From NCBI RefSeq assembly GCF_004802635.2, contig NZ_CP046052.1, positions 4,487,948-4,551,947 on the forward strand: a stretch of DNA of 64,000 nucleotides. The letters are read 5' to 3'. Position 1 is the stretch's first letter. Each line of letters opens with the position of its first letter. Below are positions 31,618 to 40,632 of this stretch, in pieces. The DNA is from Methylocystis heyeri (GTDB lineage: Bacteria; Pseudomonadota; Alphaproteobacteria; Rhizobiales; Beijerinckiaceae). A program made the position numbers and the translations under genes. The notes under the pieces were generated by a model that had not been told where the DNA came from, ran no database searches, and saw only the letters and a list, made by a program, of their open reading frames with translations.

Positions 31618-32345
31618 GCGACCCCGGCGATAATCTGCGCGCGGCGGATCGCCTGATCGCCGCGCTGGACGTCGATAATGTGGCGACTGCGCGCGAGCTG
31701 ATCGGCCGTCTCGGAGATGCAGTCTCCTTTTACAAAATCGGCATGGAGCTCGCGTACGGCGGCGGGCTCGATCTCGCCGGGGAGCTGAAAGACTCCGGAA
31801 AGCGGGTTTTTCTCGATCTCAAACTGCATGATATCGGCGCCACCGTAGAACGTGCGACCAGGCAGATCGCGCGTCTCGGCGCCGATTTTCTCACCGTGCA
31901 CGGCTTTCCGCAAAGCATGAGGGCGGCGCGGGTCGGCGCGGGGGACAGCGGCTTGCGGCTTCTCGCAGTCACCGTCCTCACCTCTTACGACGAAACCGAC
32001 CTCGCCGAGGCCGGCTATGCGCTCGGGGTGACGGAGCTCGTGACGCGGAGGGCGGCGCAGGCGCGCGAGGCCGGCATGGACGGGCTCATTCTTTCGCCCC
32101 TGGAGCTGCCGATGATCCGGGCGCTCTTAGGGCCCGGGATGTTGCTCGTCTCTCCGGGGGTGCGTCCCTCGGGTTCCGAGGTCGGCGATCAGAAACGGGT
32201 GATGACGCCCGGCCAGGCGATCATAGCCGGCGCCGATTTCCTCGTGGTCGGACGGCCGATCACCCGGGCTCCCGACCCCAGGGCGGCGGCTCTCGCCATC
32301 GCTCAGGAAATCGAGCTTGCCCGGGAGCTTTGCAGGAAGCCGTAG
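31614..32345 (+). CDS. pyrF: Orotidine 5'-phosphate decarboxylase
   Basis: PyrF converts OMP to UMP, the last step of de novo pyrimidine synthesis. The 243-residue TIM barrel has LIAALDVDN at the start, the catalytic FLDLKLHDI (the Lys-Asp array), and [11 protein letters not shown] near the end. The GTG start at 31614 overlaps the stop codon of the upstream methyltransferase. The last 43 bp overlap the 3' end of the convergent HAD gene. Confidence 0.95.
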   Translation: MSDPGDNLRAADRLIAALDVDNVATARELIGRLGDAVSFYKIGMELAYGGGLDLAGELKDSGKRVFLDLKLHDIGATVERATRQIARLGADFLTVHGFPQSMRAARVGAGDSGLRLLAVTVLTSYDETDLAEAGYALGVTELVTRRAAQAREAGMDGLILSPLELPMIRALLGPGMLLVSPGVRPSGSEVGDQKRVMTPGQAIIAGADFLVVGRPITRAPDPRAAALAIAQEIELARELCRKP

Positions 32346-32944
32346 CTTCTCAGCGCGGCTTCCAGCTGAAGCGGATCTTCGAAGCGCACGGAGGCGATCC
32401 CGAGTTCCTGCGCGGCGACGACATTGGCGGGCCTGTCGTCTATGAACAGACATTCCTCGGCCCGGAGCCCGAACCGCTGCAGCAGGAGCCTGTAAATGGC
32501 GGGGTCGGGTTTTATCAGCCCTTCTTCACCGGAGACGACGAGGCCGGTAAAACGGGAAAAAAAGCCGTAGCGCGGTCGCGTTTCCCGGTATTTTTCGGCG
32601 GAGAAATTGGTCAGCGCGTAGATTGGCGCGCCGGCGTCGTGCAGCTCCTCGAGGAGGCGCACCGAGCCCTCTATCGCTCCCTTCAATGTTTCCTGCCACC
32701 TCGTGTCGAAGGCTTCTATCTGGCCGGCGAATTGCGGAAAGAGCCTGCTGCGCTCCGCGACGCCCTCGGCGAAGGGCATTCCGCGGTCCAGTTCCCGAAT
32801 CCAGTCGTCGGCGCAGACGTTGGCGAGGAACCAGTCGAGCTGGGCCTCGTCGTGGAAGATCTTCGAATAGAGATAGCGCGGACTCCAATCGAGCAGCACA
32901 TTGCCGAGGTCGAAGATGATCTTGGTGGTGTTTTTCCCGCTCAT
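32303..32944 (-). CDS. HAD-superfamily hydrolase (haloacid dehalogenase-like)
   Basis: The 213-residue protein has the HAD motifs in order: [12 protein letters not shown] (with Asn in place of the second Asp of DxD), a helical cap domain, ALTNFS, the lysine in [12 protein letters not shown], and [10 protein letters not shown]. This is the YihX/2-haloacid-dehalogenase-like subgroup, which dephosphorylates small sugar phosphates. The substrate is unknown. Its 3' end overlaps pyrF tail to tail by 43 bp. It is divergent from xth. Confidence 0.9.
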   Translation of the reverse strand: MSGKNTTKIIFDLGNVLLDWSPRYLYSKIFHDEAQLDWFLANVCADDWIRELDRGMPFAEGVAERSRLFPQFAGQIEAFDTRWQETLKGAIEGSVRLLEELHDAGAPIYALTNFSAEKYRETRPRYGFFSRFTGLVVSGEEGLIKPDPAIYRLLLQRFGLRAEECLFIDDRPANVVAAQELGIASVRFEDPLQLEAALRSYGFLQSSRASSIS

Positions 32945-33022
32945 GCCGTTTCCCGGATCGTGGAATTGCGCGCCGGCCCGTTCCGCGCTTAAAGAATGGA
33001 CCCGCAGCGGAGCGCCCGACTT

Positions 33023-33802
33023 ATGCGTATAGCCAGCTGGAACGTCAATTCTGTGCGGCAGCGGCTGCCGCATTTGCTCGCTTATCTGAAGGACGCCGCG
33101 CCGGATGTGCTGTGTCTCCAGGAACTCAAATGCGAGAACGGCGCCTTTCCCCGCCAGGAGGTAGAGGACGCCGGTTACAATGTGGCGATCCTCGGCCAGA
33201 AGACCTTCAACGGCGTCGCTCTCCTGTCCAAAGCGCCTCTGGAAGATATTCGGACCGGCTTGCCCGGCTTCGAGGACGTCCAATCCCGCTACATCGAGGC
33301 CGCGGTCGCCGACAGCGCCGGCGGGCTATATCGGATCGCTTCGATCTATCTCCCCAACGGCAATCCCGTGGGCAGCGATAAATATCCCTATAAGCTCGCC
33401 TTCATGTCGGCGCTCGCCGCGCACGCCGCAGAGCTGCTGGCCGCCGAGGAGCGGGTCGTGCTCGCGGGGGATTACAATGTGATTCCGGCCGCCGCCGACG
33501 TCTATGATCCCGAGGGCTGGAAGGGCGACGCGCTCTTCCTGCCGCAGACTCGCGCCAAATTCCGCACCCTTCTCAATCTGGGCTACGTGGATGCGCTGCG
33601 GGCCGTCACCGATGCGCGGCAGCAATATACTTTCTGGGATTATCAGGCGGGCGCCTGGCAGAAGAACTGCGGCTTGCGCATCGATCATCTGTTGCTCTCG
33701 CCGCAGGCCGCCGACCGTCTCGGGAGCGTCGCGATCGACAAGTCGCTCAGGGCCGGCGACAAGCCCTCCGACCATACGCCGATCCGCGCGGATTTCGCCT
33801 AG
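33023..33802 (+). CDS. xth: Exodeoxyribonuclease III
   Basis: Exonuclease III cuts abasic sites and degrades one strand of DNA from 3' ends in base-excision repair. The 259-residue product starts MRIASWNVNSVRQRL and has LCLQELKCE with the metal-binding glutamate. VLAGDYNVIP and the terminal LRIDHLLLSP / SDHTPI (catalytic His) are also present, so the active site is complete. The ATG at 33023 has a GGAG box 10 nt upstream. The TAG stop codon is formed by the first bases of the repeat at 33799-33902. Confidence 0.95.
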   Translation: MRIASWNVNSVRQRLPHLLAYLKDAAPDVLCLQELKCENGAFPRQEVEDAGYNVAILGQKTFNGVALLSKAPLEDIRTGLPGFEDVQSRYIEAAVADSAGGLYRIASIYLPNGNPVGSDKYPYKLAFMSALAAHAAELLAAEERVVLAGDYNVIPAAADVYDPEGWKGDALFLPQTRAKFRTLLNLGYVDALRAVTDARQQYTFWDYQAGAWQKNCGLRIDHLLLSPQAADRLGSVAIDKSLRAGDKPSDHTPIRADFA

Positions 33803-33902
33803 AGTTTTTTCATGTTCGATGGAGACATGAAAACACTCAAGGTTTTTGTTTTAACGCGTTTCGTGCGCCCGACCGGTGCCCATTTCGGCTGGAAACGCCT
33901 AG
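33799..33902. repeat. CTAG-bounded double-hairpin repeat, copy 3
   Basis: Hairpin 1 pairs ttcatgt with acatgaa inside a gagt..actc frame. Hairpin 2 is framed by gcgtttc / ggaaacgc. Both ends are CTAG. It is about 80% identical to the copy at 37673-37777. The left CTAG supplies the xth stop codon. Confidence 0.8.
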
Positions 33903-33909
33903 TAGGGCG

Positions 33910-35475
33910 TCACTCGCGCGGGAGCGGCGCCAGCAGCGCGCGCAATGGGTGGTCCGGCCAGCAGGGCTTTGCGGTGACGGTCAACGCTGCGTCGGTCGTC
34001 GCCCGCAGGAAATTTGCGGGCGCCGTTTCCACTCTCGCGAGGTAGTTCGTCGGGGCGCCCCCTCCGGAGTCCAGCTGATGCGAGGCTGTGAGAAAATTGC
34101 ATGAACTGATCGCGAAGGCCGGATGCACGAGCGCGCGCTTGAGCTCCAATACGGGCGTAAAGAGGCCGAGGGATACGATCCAGAAAACCGCCTTTTCCTG
34201 CCATATCCGATCAGGCGGCCCCCTGAGCGCGACATCGGAGAAGGCGAAGGCGAGAATGAAGAGCGGGGCGATCGATCCGCGCATGACGAGATCGTTGTAG
34301 GGGCCAAAGCTGAATAAGGGGAGGACGAGCAAAATAGCGATGGACGCCGCCAGCAGCCCCTTTACGGAAGAGCGGACCTGGCCCCAAAGCCATATGAGAA
34401 GAAAAGCTTGGGGGATCTCGACGCAGATGAAAACCAGATACAGGCCGGCGCCGATGGGCAAAAGGCCGTGCGGGACAGCTGCGGCCTCGATGGTCAAGTA
34501 GATCGCCACGGGAAGAAACGCCGCCCCGGCGCCTATGCCGAGCCAGAGGCGCGTCGATGAAAAAAGCCGCGAACCTGTCCGCCACGCCAGATAAGGCAGG
34601 TAAACGAGGCCCGGCAGTATCGCGAGCGGAGACCAGATCATTGCGGCTGCGAAGCACACGCCCAATACAGCGAGATCGACCTCCCCTTGGACCGCCAGCA
34701 GACAGAGCGCGCCGAAAAACCAGCCGGGGAGAGCGTGGTTGGGCACCCAAAACAATTGGGCGAGGTGGCTGGTATATTGGATTTGCCCGTTCCACAGCTC
34801 GAAATCGTCCGGCAGTCCTCCAGAGTGCGGGTGAAGAAAAAACGTGGTCAGATTCGGAACTACGTCGGCTCCGCTGAAAACGACCATGAGGAGCACGAGC
34901 TTCCAGCCGCCTGCGAGCGAACCGACGATGTAAAGGGTGATCGCGCAGAGCAGGGCGTTTTGCGCCAGCAGCGCGCCATGGGACGCCTGGAGCCCCAGGA
35001 ATTTCCCCACGGTCGCCGGGAGCAGATACATGCCGATGGGCGCCCGCAGGAAATATTCGACCCCTTGATATTGATAATGCACCGGCGCTTCGCGATGGGT
35101 CAGATCGCCGAGCACCGCATCTCGTATCAGCCAATCGAGATTGGCGTAGAGAAAATGGGTTTCGCCGCCGAGCAGAGCCAGCGCGACGCCAAGGGCGGCG
35201 CAGAAAGCCCATAGGCGCCCGTCGATGGGGGCATTGAAAAAGGTCGATTCGGCGCCTGGCCCCTGCCGCCAGACGAGGGCGGCCGAGACGAGCGCCCCGC
35301 AAATCAGGGAGAGCGCCGGAGCCCATTGCAGGCTGAAAGCGAAAACCAGATTGGACCCGAGAAAAACGAACGCGGCGAGAACGACGAGCCAGCGGTTCGG
35401 GGGAAGCGACGAGGGCAGGCGATTCGCGATGAAGGCGGCGATCAGACCCGAGCGTTTTGCGACGACCTGAAGCAA
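33910..35475 (-). CDS. Large multi-pass membrane protein of unknown function
   Basis: The 521-residue protein has about eleven to twelve hydrophobic segments and few charged residues. Long non-membrane loops (THREAPVHYQYQGVEYFLRAP; HPHSGGLPDDFELWNGQIQYTSHLAQLFWVP) lie between early segments. This layout resembles GT-C-type glycosyltransferases or polyprenyl-linked sugar transferases, but no DD or DE catalytic motif is evident. It is monocistronic, lies immediately after a repeat, and has an IS element about 140 bp upstream of its start. It may act in surface polysaccharide synthesis with the locus at 38-50 kb; that is inference from position. Confidence 0.7.
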   Translation of the reverse strand: MLQVVAKRSGLIAAFIANRLPSSLPPNRWLVVLAAFVFLGSNLVFAFSLQWAPALSLICGALVSAALVWRQGPGAESTFFNAPIDGRLWAFCAALGVALALLGGETHFLYANLDWLIRDAVLGDLTHREAPVHYQYQGVEYFLRAPIGMYLLPATVGKFLGLQASHGALLAQNALLCAITLYIVGSLAGGWKLVLLMVVFSGADVVPNLTTFFLHPHSGGLPDDFELWNGQIQYTSHLAQLFWVPNHALPGWFFGALCLLAVQGEVDLAVLGVCFAAAMIWSPLAILPGLVYLPYLAWRTGSRLFSSTRLWLGIGAGAAFLPVAIYLTIEAAAVPHGLLPIGAGLYLVFICVEIPQAFLLIWLWGQVRSSVKGLLAASIAILLVLPLFSFGPYNDLVMRGSIAPLFILAFAFSDVALRGPPDRIWQEKAVFWIVSLGLFTPVLELKRALVHPAFAISSCNFLTASHQLDSGGGAPTNYLARVETAPANFLRATTDAALTVTAKPCWPDHPLRALLAPLPRE

Positions 35476-35602
35476 AATATTTTCTTTCGTTTAAACGGGT
35501 CGCACCGGCCTCGTTATATGAACGACGGCGCGTCCGCTCCCTTCGGCGATGACGCAACTTTAGATCGCTTGCTATAGAATTTCCGTAAACGAACCGGGGG
35601 GG

Positions 35603-35612
35603 GGTAGGCCTG
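35603..35612. repeat. Target-site duplication, left (ggtaggcctg)
   Basis: The 10 bp ggtaggcctg directly precede the left end of the IS element and are repeated exactly at 36813-36822 on the other side. Confidence 0.9.
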
Positions 35613-36812
35613 CAGGGGAATCGCATTTGACGAAATGAGGTAGCGCCGGGCTGTTGAATGGATTCTGTCATTGGTTCCGATTCGCGAGGAGCCGATGAGC
35701 CTGTTGATCACGATCTTGCGGGATGTTCCCGATCCGCGCAGCGGCAACGCCACGCGGCACGAGTTGCTGGATATTCTGATGATCGCGCTGACGGCGTCGA
35801 TCTGCGGCTGCGAGGGCTGCGTCGAATTTGCCGACTTTGCCGAGGACCGGGAAGAGCTGTTTCGTGAAGTCCTGAGCCTCGAGAACGGCTTGCCGAGCCA
35901 CGACACGTTTTCGCGTCTGTTCCGGCAGATCGACCCGGAGGCGCTGGCGGCCTGTTTCGGGCGCTTTCTGGAGGCGCTGGGCGAGGATGGCGCGGGCGTC
36001 GTCGCCATCGACGGCAAGACGCTGCGCCGCTCCTTCGACAAGGCCAAAGGCGCCTCGGCGCTGCATGTGGTGACGGCCTTCGCCGCCGATGCGAAGCTGG
36101 TCATCGGCCAGAAGGCGGTGGAGGACGGCGGCAACGAGATCACTGCGGCCCGGGCGCTCATCGATCTGCTCGACCTGACCGGCGCGCTGGTGACCGCCGA
36201 CGCCATCCACTGCAACGCTCCGACGGCGCAGAAGGTGCTCGACCGCGGCGGCGACTGGCTGTTCGCCCTGAAGGCCAACCGCCCGGCGACACTGAAAGAT
36301 GTGGAGACGTTTCTGGCCGACCCCGAAGCTTGCATCGCCGGGACATTCGAGACGACGGACGCCGATCATGGCCGGGTGGAGACGCGTCGCCACGCGGTCG
36401 TTCACGATGTCGGCTGGCTGTTTCCAAAGGGCGACAAGGATCGCCCGGCGATGCCGCAGCTTTCGACCATCGGGCGGATCGAGACAGAGGTCGAGCGCGA
36501 CGGCAGGATCACGCGGTCCTGCCGCTACTATCTTTCTTCCGCAAAGCTGTCCGCCGAAGCCTTCGCCAAGGCGGTTCGCGCCCACTGGAGCATCGAGAAC
36601 GGCGTCCACTGGGTGCTGGACGTGACCTTCGACGAGGACAGGGCCCGCAACCGCAAGGATCACGGCGCCGAAAATCTCGCGACCATCCGAAAGCTCGCCC
36701 TCAACGTCCTCAAGCGAGCAAGGCCGGAAATCTCCATCCGACGGAAGCGCAAGCGCTCCGGATGGTCCGACGCCTTCGCCAGATCCGTCCTCGGTCAAAT
36801 GCGATAGCCCTG
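35613..36812 (+). mobile_element. Complete ISAs1-family insertion sequence, 1200 bp
   Basis: The terminal inverted repeats are caggggaatcgcatttgac (left, 35613-35631) and, at 36794-36812, the inverse of cagggctatcgcatttgac; 17 of 19 bases match. It is flanked by a 10-bp direct repeat, within the 8-10 bp expected for this family. One intact transposase fills it, with the stop codon inside the right repeat. The perfect duplication suggests a recent insertion. It separates the gene at 33910-35475 from the rpmI-rplT promoter region. Confidence 0.93.
35695..36807 (+). CDS. ISAs1-family DDE transposase
   Basis: The product is 370 residues from the ATG at 35695, which follows AGGAG closely. It has the N-terminal DDE_Tnp_1-associated domain ([25 protein letters not shown] in parts). 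The catalytic acids are in [32 protein letters not shown] and [21 protein letters not shown]. No frameshift or stop interrupts it, so the element looks active. The frame is open upstream to a TTG at 35671. Confidence 0.95.
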   Translation: MSLLITILRDVPDPRSGNATRHELLDILMIALTASICGCEGCVEFADFAEDREELFREVLSLENGLPSHDTFSRLFRQIDPEALAACFGRFLEALGEDGAGVVAIDGKTLRRSFDKAKGASALHVVTAFAADAKLVIGQKAVEDGGNEITAARALIDLLDLTGALVTADAIHCNAPTAQKVLDRGGDWLFALKANRPATLKDVETFLADPEACIAGTFETTDADHGRVETRRHAVVHDVGWLFPKGDKDRPAMPQLSTIGRIETEVERDGRITRSCRYYLSSAKLSAEAFAKAVRAHWSIENGVHWVLDVTFDEDRARNRKDHGAENLATIRKLALNVLKRARPEISIRRKRKRSGWSDAFARSVLGQMR

Positions 36813-36822
36813 GGTAGGCCTG
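36813..36822. repeat. Target-site duplication, right (ggtaggcctg)
   Basis: Exact copy of 35603-35612 flanking the right end of the ISAs1 element. Confidence 0.9.
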
Positions 36823-36831
36823 GATGCGCCC

Positions 36832-36861
36832 TTGATTTTTGGCTCCATCCCTGCTTATTAG
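36832..36861 (+). promoter_or_regulatory. Candidate sigma-70 promoter of rpmI-rplT
   Basis: TTGATT (36832-36837) and TATTAG (36856-36861) are separated by 18 nt. It begins 10 bp to the right of the IS target duplication, so the insertion spared it but removed whatever lay further upstream. Confidence 0.55.
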
Positions 36862-36870
36862 CCCCGTTCC

Positions 36871-36911
36871 AAACCGCCCGGCCAGTGATGGGCTGCCGGG
36901 GCGGTTTTTTT
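36871..36911 (+). terminator. Intrinsic terminator in the rpmI leader (possible attenuator)
   Basis: aaaccgccc (36871-36879) pairs with gggcggttt (36899-36907), with a further ggc/gcc inside, followed by seven T. It starts about 10 nt after the candidate -10 box and ends about 80 nt before rpmI. It could therefore stop transcripts prematurely unless an antiterminator forms, as in ribosomal-protein leaders. Alternatively it is the end of an upstream gene displaced by the IS. Confidence 0.6.
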
Positions 36912-36992
36912 CGCTCATGCGAACGCGGTTCCGCGGCTCTGACGCGGAGGGACCCGCGCAAATACCAAAGGGCGAAGGCCCAGGAGAGCAAA

Positions 36993-37193
36993 ATGCCCAA
37001 GTTGAAGACCAAATCCGGCGCGAAGAAGCGCTTCAAGATCACCGGGACAGGCAAGGTGGTCTACGCCCAAAAGGGCAAGCGCCATGGCATGATCAAGCGC
37101 ACGAACAAGCAGATCAGAAATCTGCGGGGAACCTCGATCCTGTTCAAGACCGACGGCGACAACATCAAGAAATACTTCCTGCCGAACGGTTGA
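36993..37193 (+). CDS. rpmI: 50S ribosomal protein L35
   Basis: The 66-residue basic protein [20 protein letters not shown]... with [11 protein letters not shown] and a terminal KKYFLPNG is a standard bacterial L35. An AGGAG box lies 6 nt before the ATG. It is followed after 50 bp by rplT, the usual pair. infC, which often precedes them, is absent here. Confidence 0.97.
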   Translation: MPKLKTKSGAKKRFKITGTGKVVYAQKGKRHGMIKRTNKQIRNLRGTSILFKTDGDNIKKYFLPNG

Positions 37194-37243
37194 TCCCCTC
37201 GCTCGAGCGCAAGCTCAAAACAGATTTCTGAAGGAGTTTCGTC

Positions 37244-37606
37244 ATGGCTCGCGTCAAACGGGGCGTTACGTCCCACGCCAAGCACAAAAAGACCCTCAAG
37301 GCCGCCAAGGGCTTCTACGGCCGCCGCAAGAACACCATTCGCGCCGCCAAGGCCGCCGTCGATCGCTCGATGCAATATGCGACGCGCGACCGGAAGGCCA
37401 AGAAGCGCACGATCCGCTCGCTGTGGATCCAGCGCCTGAACGGCGCCGTTCGTGAGTTCGGCCTCACCTACAGCCGCTTCATCGATGGCCTGAACAAGGC
37501 CGGCGTTACGCTGGACCGCAAGGTGCTCTCGGACCTCGCGATCAACCAGCCGGAAGCTTTCGCGGCTATCGTCGCCCAGGCCAAGGCTGCGCTTCCCGCG
37601 GCCTGA
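37244..37606 (+). CDS. rplT: 50S ribosomal protein L20
   Basis: The 120-residue protein [22 protein letters not shown]... is bacterial L20, needed early in 50S assembly. In other bacteria it represses its own operon by binding leader [17 protein letters not shown] and the C-terminal globular domain are complete. A GAAGGAG box precedes the ATG. pheS/pheT, its common neighbours, do not follow. Confidence 0.97.
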   Translation: MARVKRGVTSHAKHKKTLKAAKGFYGRRKNTIRAAKAAVDRSMQYATRDRKAKKRTIRSLWIQRLNGAVREFGLTYSRFIDGLNKAGVTLDRKVLSDLAINQPEAFAAIVAQAKAALPAA

Positions 37607-37672
37607 TCGGGCGAGAGGTCGCAATATCGCGCCGGACCAAAGAGTTCAGGCGCGGTCTCGCGGCAAAAGCTT

Positions 37673-37777
37673 CTGGAGTCTTTTCATGTTCCATGGAGAC
37701 ATGAAAAGACTCTAGGTTTTTGTTTTGACGCGTTTCCCACGCCGAACCTGCGTCCACTGCGGCTGGAAACGCCCTAG
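37673..37777. repeat. CTAG-type double-hairpin repeat, copy 4
   Basis: Hairpin 1 has a perfect 14-bp stem, gagtcttttcatgt / acatgaaaagactc. Hairpin 2 is framed by gcgtttcc / ggaaacgcc, and the right end is ctag. It shares the architecture of the copies at 5129, 30732 and 33799 and is closest to 33799-33902. Confidence 0.8.
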
Positions 37778-37785
37778 ATTTGCCC

Positions 37786-37825
37786 CAACAAAAAACCCGC
37801 TGCGGAAGCAGCGGGTTTTTTGTTG
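37786..37825. terminator. Strong bidirectional terminator between rplT and wecG-like gene
   Basis: An 18-bp perfect stem (caacaaaaaacccgctgc / gcagcgggttttttgttg) with a ggaa loop gives a T tract on both strands. It separates two convergent genes. Confidence 0.92.
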
Positions 37826-37848
37826 GCCCTTTTTCGGGACGCTCACTT

Positions 37849-38658
37849 TCACGGATTGGACAGGTGAGCCTGCGCATCGGGGCGCAGATCCCTGTCCGTC
37901 GCCATGCGCCAGGCTTCGGCGGCGAGGAGCTGGAAGCACTGCGCATAGCGAGCGCCGAGGCGTCGCGGATCGCTCGCCAGCCGCCACAGCCACTCCAGTT
38001 TCAGGAGCTGCACGCCGCGCGGAGCGCGGACCATATGGCCGGAGATGAAATCCAGCGCCGCGCCCACGCAAATGAAGCCGACTTCCGGGCAATGGCGGCG
38101 AAGGGCGTCGGCGAGCAGCTCCTGCTTGGGAGCGCCGAGCGACAGGAAGCAAAAGCGGGCGCCCGACTCCTTGATCGATGTCGCGAGGGCCGCGGCGGCT
38201 TCTTCGATCGCGTCGATGCGCACATGCGGCGTATCGGCGCCGGCGATTCTCAAGCCAGGGTAACGACGGGTCAGGATATCGAGCGCCTTGCGCTGGGAGG
38301 CATAGCTCGGACCGACGAAGAAGACCGGCAGGGCTTCCCGCGCCGCGCGCGCGCAGAGCGGCTCGACCAGATCGGCGCCGGTCGTGCGCTTCACCTCTCC
38401 TCCCTTTTGCCGAAGCATCCAAACGATCGGCCACCCGTCGGCGGTGACGAAATCGGCCCGCTTATAAGCCGAAAGAAATCCACGGTCCCGCTTCAGCTTC
38501 ACGAGATGGTCGAGGTTGACGGTGAAGAGCGTGAATCCGCTTTTCGCCCTCGCGCGGCTCATCATGGCGTCCAGCGCCGACCCCATATTCGGCAGGTTGA
38601 CGGAGATATCGGAGGCCACGACGAGGTTTTCGACGGCCGAGGACTGAAGCGCAAACAT
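37849..38658 (-). CDS. WecG/TagA/CpsF family glycosyltransferase
   Basis: The 269-residue protein has the family signature: FTVNLDHLVKLKRD (Asn-Asp-type), ADFVTADGWPIVW, VFFVGPSYASQRKALDIL, and FLSLGAPKQELLADAL. Members transfer N-acetylmannosamine-type or other sugars from UDP-sugars to an undecaprenyl-linked acceptor at the inner membrane during exopolysaccharide, teichoic acid or common-antigen assembly. The C-terminus (HMVRAPRGVQLLKLEWLWRLASDPRRLGARY) is the usual membrane-associating tail. It opens the polysaccharide locus and is divergent from the flippase gene. Confidence 0.9.
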   Translation of the reverse strand: MFALQSSAVENLVVASDISVNLPNMGSALDAMMSRARAKSGFTLFTVNLDHLVKLKRDRGFLSAYKRADFVTADGWPIVWMLRQKGGEVKRTTGADLVEPLCARAAREALPVFFVGPSYASQRKALDILTRRYPGLRIAGADTPHVRIDAIEEAAAALATSIKESGARFCFLSLGAPKQELLADALRRHCPEVGFICVGAALDFISGHMVRAPRGVQLLKLEWLWRLASDPRRLGARYAQCFQLLAAEAWRMATDRDLRPDAQAHLSNP

Positions 38659-39171
38659 GAGATTCTACCCACACCGCTGATTGTTCTTTGCTCGGCGACG
38701 CCTGTTTTCTTTTGGAGCGTCGACCGGCTTCTGGCGGTAAGGGAGCAAGCGAAACACCACGGCCCGCCGGCATGAGCGCCGGGCTGCGGACTGGGACAAA
38801 TTTTAACGATAATTTAAGCCAAAAGGTGTTTGACAGAGAGGACGCGGCGCTGGCTAAAGCGCCGTCAAATATGGCGTTTACCCCATTTTAAGGAATGCGG
38901 TCCGTTGCAGGGGCTTTTTCGCTCCAAGGGGCCGCGCGGGCTCCAGGATGAGGAGCGAGAGGAGCCTGCGACTCCCGATCTGGCACGGTTCGCGAGGTCG
39001 GATGTCCCAACCCGGGACGCATTCCGATACAGGTTTTTTTGCAAATCAGAAGAAGCAATTTTTATAAGAGTTTTTGATACCGAGTGGCGGACGGGCGGAG
39101 ACGTCTCCTCTGCGTTCGCTGTGGCGGTCAGCGGCAAGTCATGTTTCGCCATCGCTCATGAGTTGCTCGAG
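38659..39171. other. Divergent promoter region of the polysaccharide locus
   Basis: About 510 bp between the wecG-like gene and the flippase. A perfect -35 TTGACA at 38830-38835 is followed at 17 nt by a weak GCTAAA, and the surroundings are more AT-rich than average. The frame of the flippase stays open far upstream, but that extension has no coding character. Confidence 0.45.
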
Positions 39172-40632
39172 ATGACAGATCACACCGGCAAGCTGCTGCG
39201 CAACACGCTTCTTTATCTTCCGGCGCAGTTTTTTCCGCCCGCGGTTCAGTTCGCGACCACGGTCGCCTGGACCTATCTCCTGGATCCCGCCTCCTACGGC
39301 GTCGTCACTTTCGTGATAGCGGCCCAGGAAATCACGGCCTATATCGGCGTGACCCCCTGGTCGCTTTACGTGCTCCGCTTCCATCCGCGCTTCGTCGAGA
39401 GCGACGCGGAGCGGTTCCGGCTCATGGACAATCGCATGGCGCTCTACGCCGCGCTGTTGCAGGTGATCTTGTCCGCGCCGATTCTGGCCACGCTCGGCGC
39501 CGCGGCCAACGGCTCGATCTTCTGGGCCACTGCGGCCTATCTGACCACCCGAACCCTGCTCATGCATTACGGGGAGTGGGCCCGCGCCGAGCATCGCATC
39601 GGTCCCTATACGGTCGCGCAGCTCATAGGCACCGGCGCGGGAGCCGGCCTTTCCATCGTCGCCATACTCCTGCTGGGGCCGTTCCCCGCCGTGGCGCTCG
39701 CGGCCCAGGCACTGGGCCAGCTCGTCGCGCTCGCGTTGTTGTGCCGACAAATCGGCATCAGGTTCCGCTTGGGGAAATTCGACACCGCCATTTTCGCCGA
39801 AGTTCGCCGCTATGGCATTCCCCTCATCTTCGGAGGGGTCTTCGGCTGGGGCGCGGGCAACGCAATTCGAGTCCTCGTTCAATATTTCGAGGGGCCGGTC
39901 GCGCTCGGGCTCATGTCCGTCGGCTGGGGATTGGGACAGAGGATCGCCAATGTTCTCTCGATGCTGCTCACGGCGGCGGCCTATCCTCTCGCGGTGGGCA
40001 ACCTGGAGCGCGGGGATCGAAAAGGAGCGCTGGACCAAGTGTCCCTGAGCGGCGTGCTTCTGCTCGCCATTCTTGCGCCCGCCTGCCTCGGCGTGTTCCT
40101 GTTGTCGAAGCCGCTGACCAATCTCCTGATCGCGGAAAGCTTCCGCGAGGCCACGATCGTCATTCTTCCCATCGCCATGCTCGCCGCGGGGCTGCGGGGC
40201 TTACGGCTCCATACCAGCGACCAGACCATGCTCTTGCTCGAGCGCACGGATATCTCCATGCGGGTCACCATCGTCGAAACCATGCTCAATCTGGCGTTCT
40301 GCGCGACGGGGCTGCATTTTGCGGGGGTATATGGCGCGGCGCTGGGAATGCTGCTCGGCACGGCCCTCGCGTGCATCGGCGGCTTCACCTATTCTTTCGC
40401 ATTGCTGGGCCTGCCCTTCCCGCCACTCGGCCATCTCGCGCGCATTCTGCTTGCGGCCGGAGCGATGGGGCTGGTCGTGCGCCTTTTGCCGGAGCCGACT
40501 TCGATAATCTCCTTGGCCCTTGTCGTCGCGGCCGGGGTCGTCTCCTACGCCGCCCTCATCATCCTGGCCTTTCCCGCATGCAGAGCCATTCTGCAAAAGC
40601 AGGCGAGGCGTTTCTCGGGAGCCGCCGCGTGA
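39172..40632 (+). CDS. Polysaccharide flippase (Wzx/MATE-like, MOP superfamily)
   Basis: The 486-residue protein has about twelve to fourteen transmembrane segments and the polysaccharide-transporter layout. It probably flips lipid-linked repeat units across the inner membrane. The ATG at 39172 puts the first membrane segment (LLYLPAQFFPPAVQFATTVAW) right after a short polar N-terminus; the open frame upstream is ignored. The stop overlaps the next gene's GTG start (GTGA), so flippase and glycosyltransferases form one operon. Confidence 0.87.
   Translation: MTDHTGKLLRNTLLYLPAQFFPPAVQFATTVAWTYLLDPASYGVVTFVIAAQEITAYIGVTPWSLYVLRFHPRFVESDAERFRLMDNRMALYAALLQVILSAPILATLGAAANGSIFWATAAYLTTRTLLMHYGEWARAEHRIGPYTVAQLIGTGAGAGLSIVAILLLGPFPAVALAAQALGQLVALALLCRQIGIRFRLGKFDTAIFAEVRRYGIPLIFGGVFGWGAGNAIRVLVQYFEGPVALGLMSVGWGLGQRIANVLSMLLTAAAYPLAVGNLERGDRKGALDQVSLSGVLLLAILAPACLGVFLLSKPLTNLLIAESFREATIVILPIAMLAAGLRGLRLHTSDQTMLLLERTDISMRVTIVETMLNLAFCATGLHFAGVYGAALGMLLGTALACIGGFTYSFALLGLPFPPLGHLARILLAAGAMGLVVRLLPEPTSIISLALVVAAGVVSYAALIILAFPACRAILQKQARRFSGAAA

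Noticed and set aside
34211..35671. 486-codon frame overlapping the large membrane protein on the same strand
   Set aside because: It is a +1 shadow frame, Arg-rich and without hydrophobic segments; the real frame at 33910-35475 has clear transmembrane periodicity.
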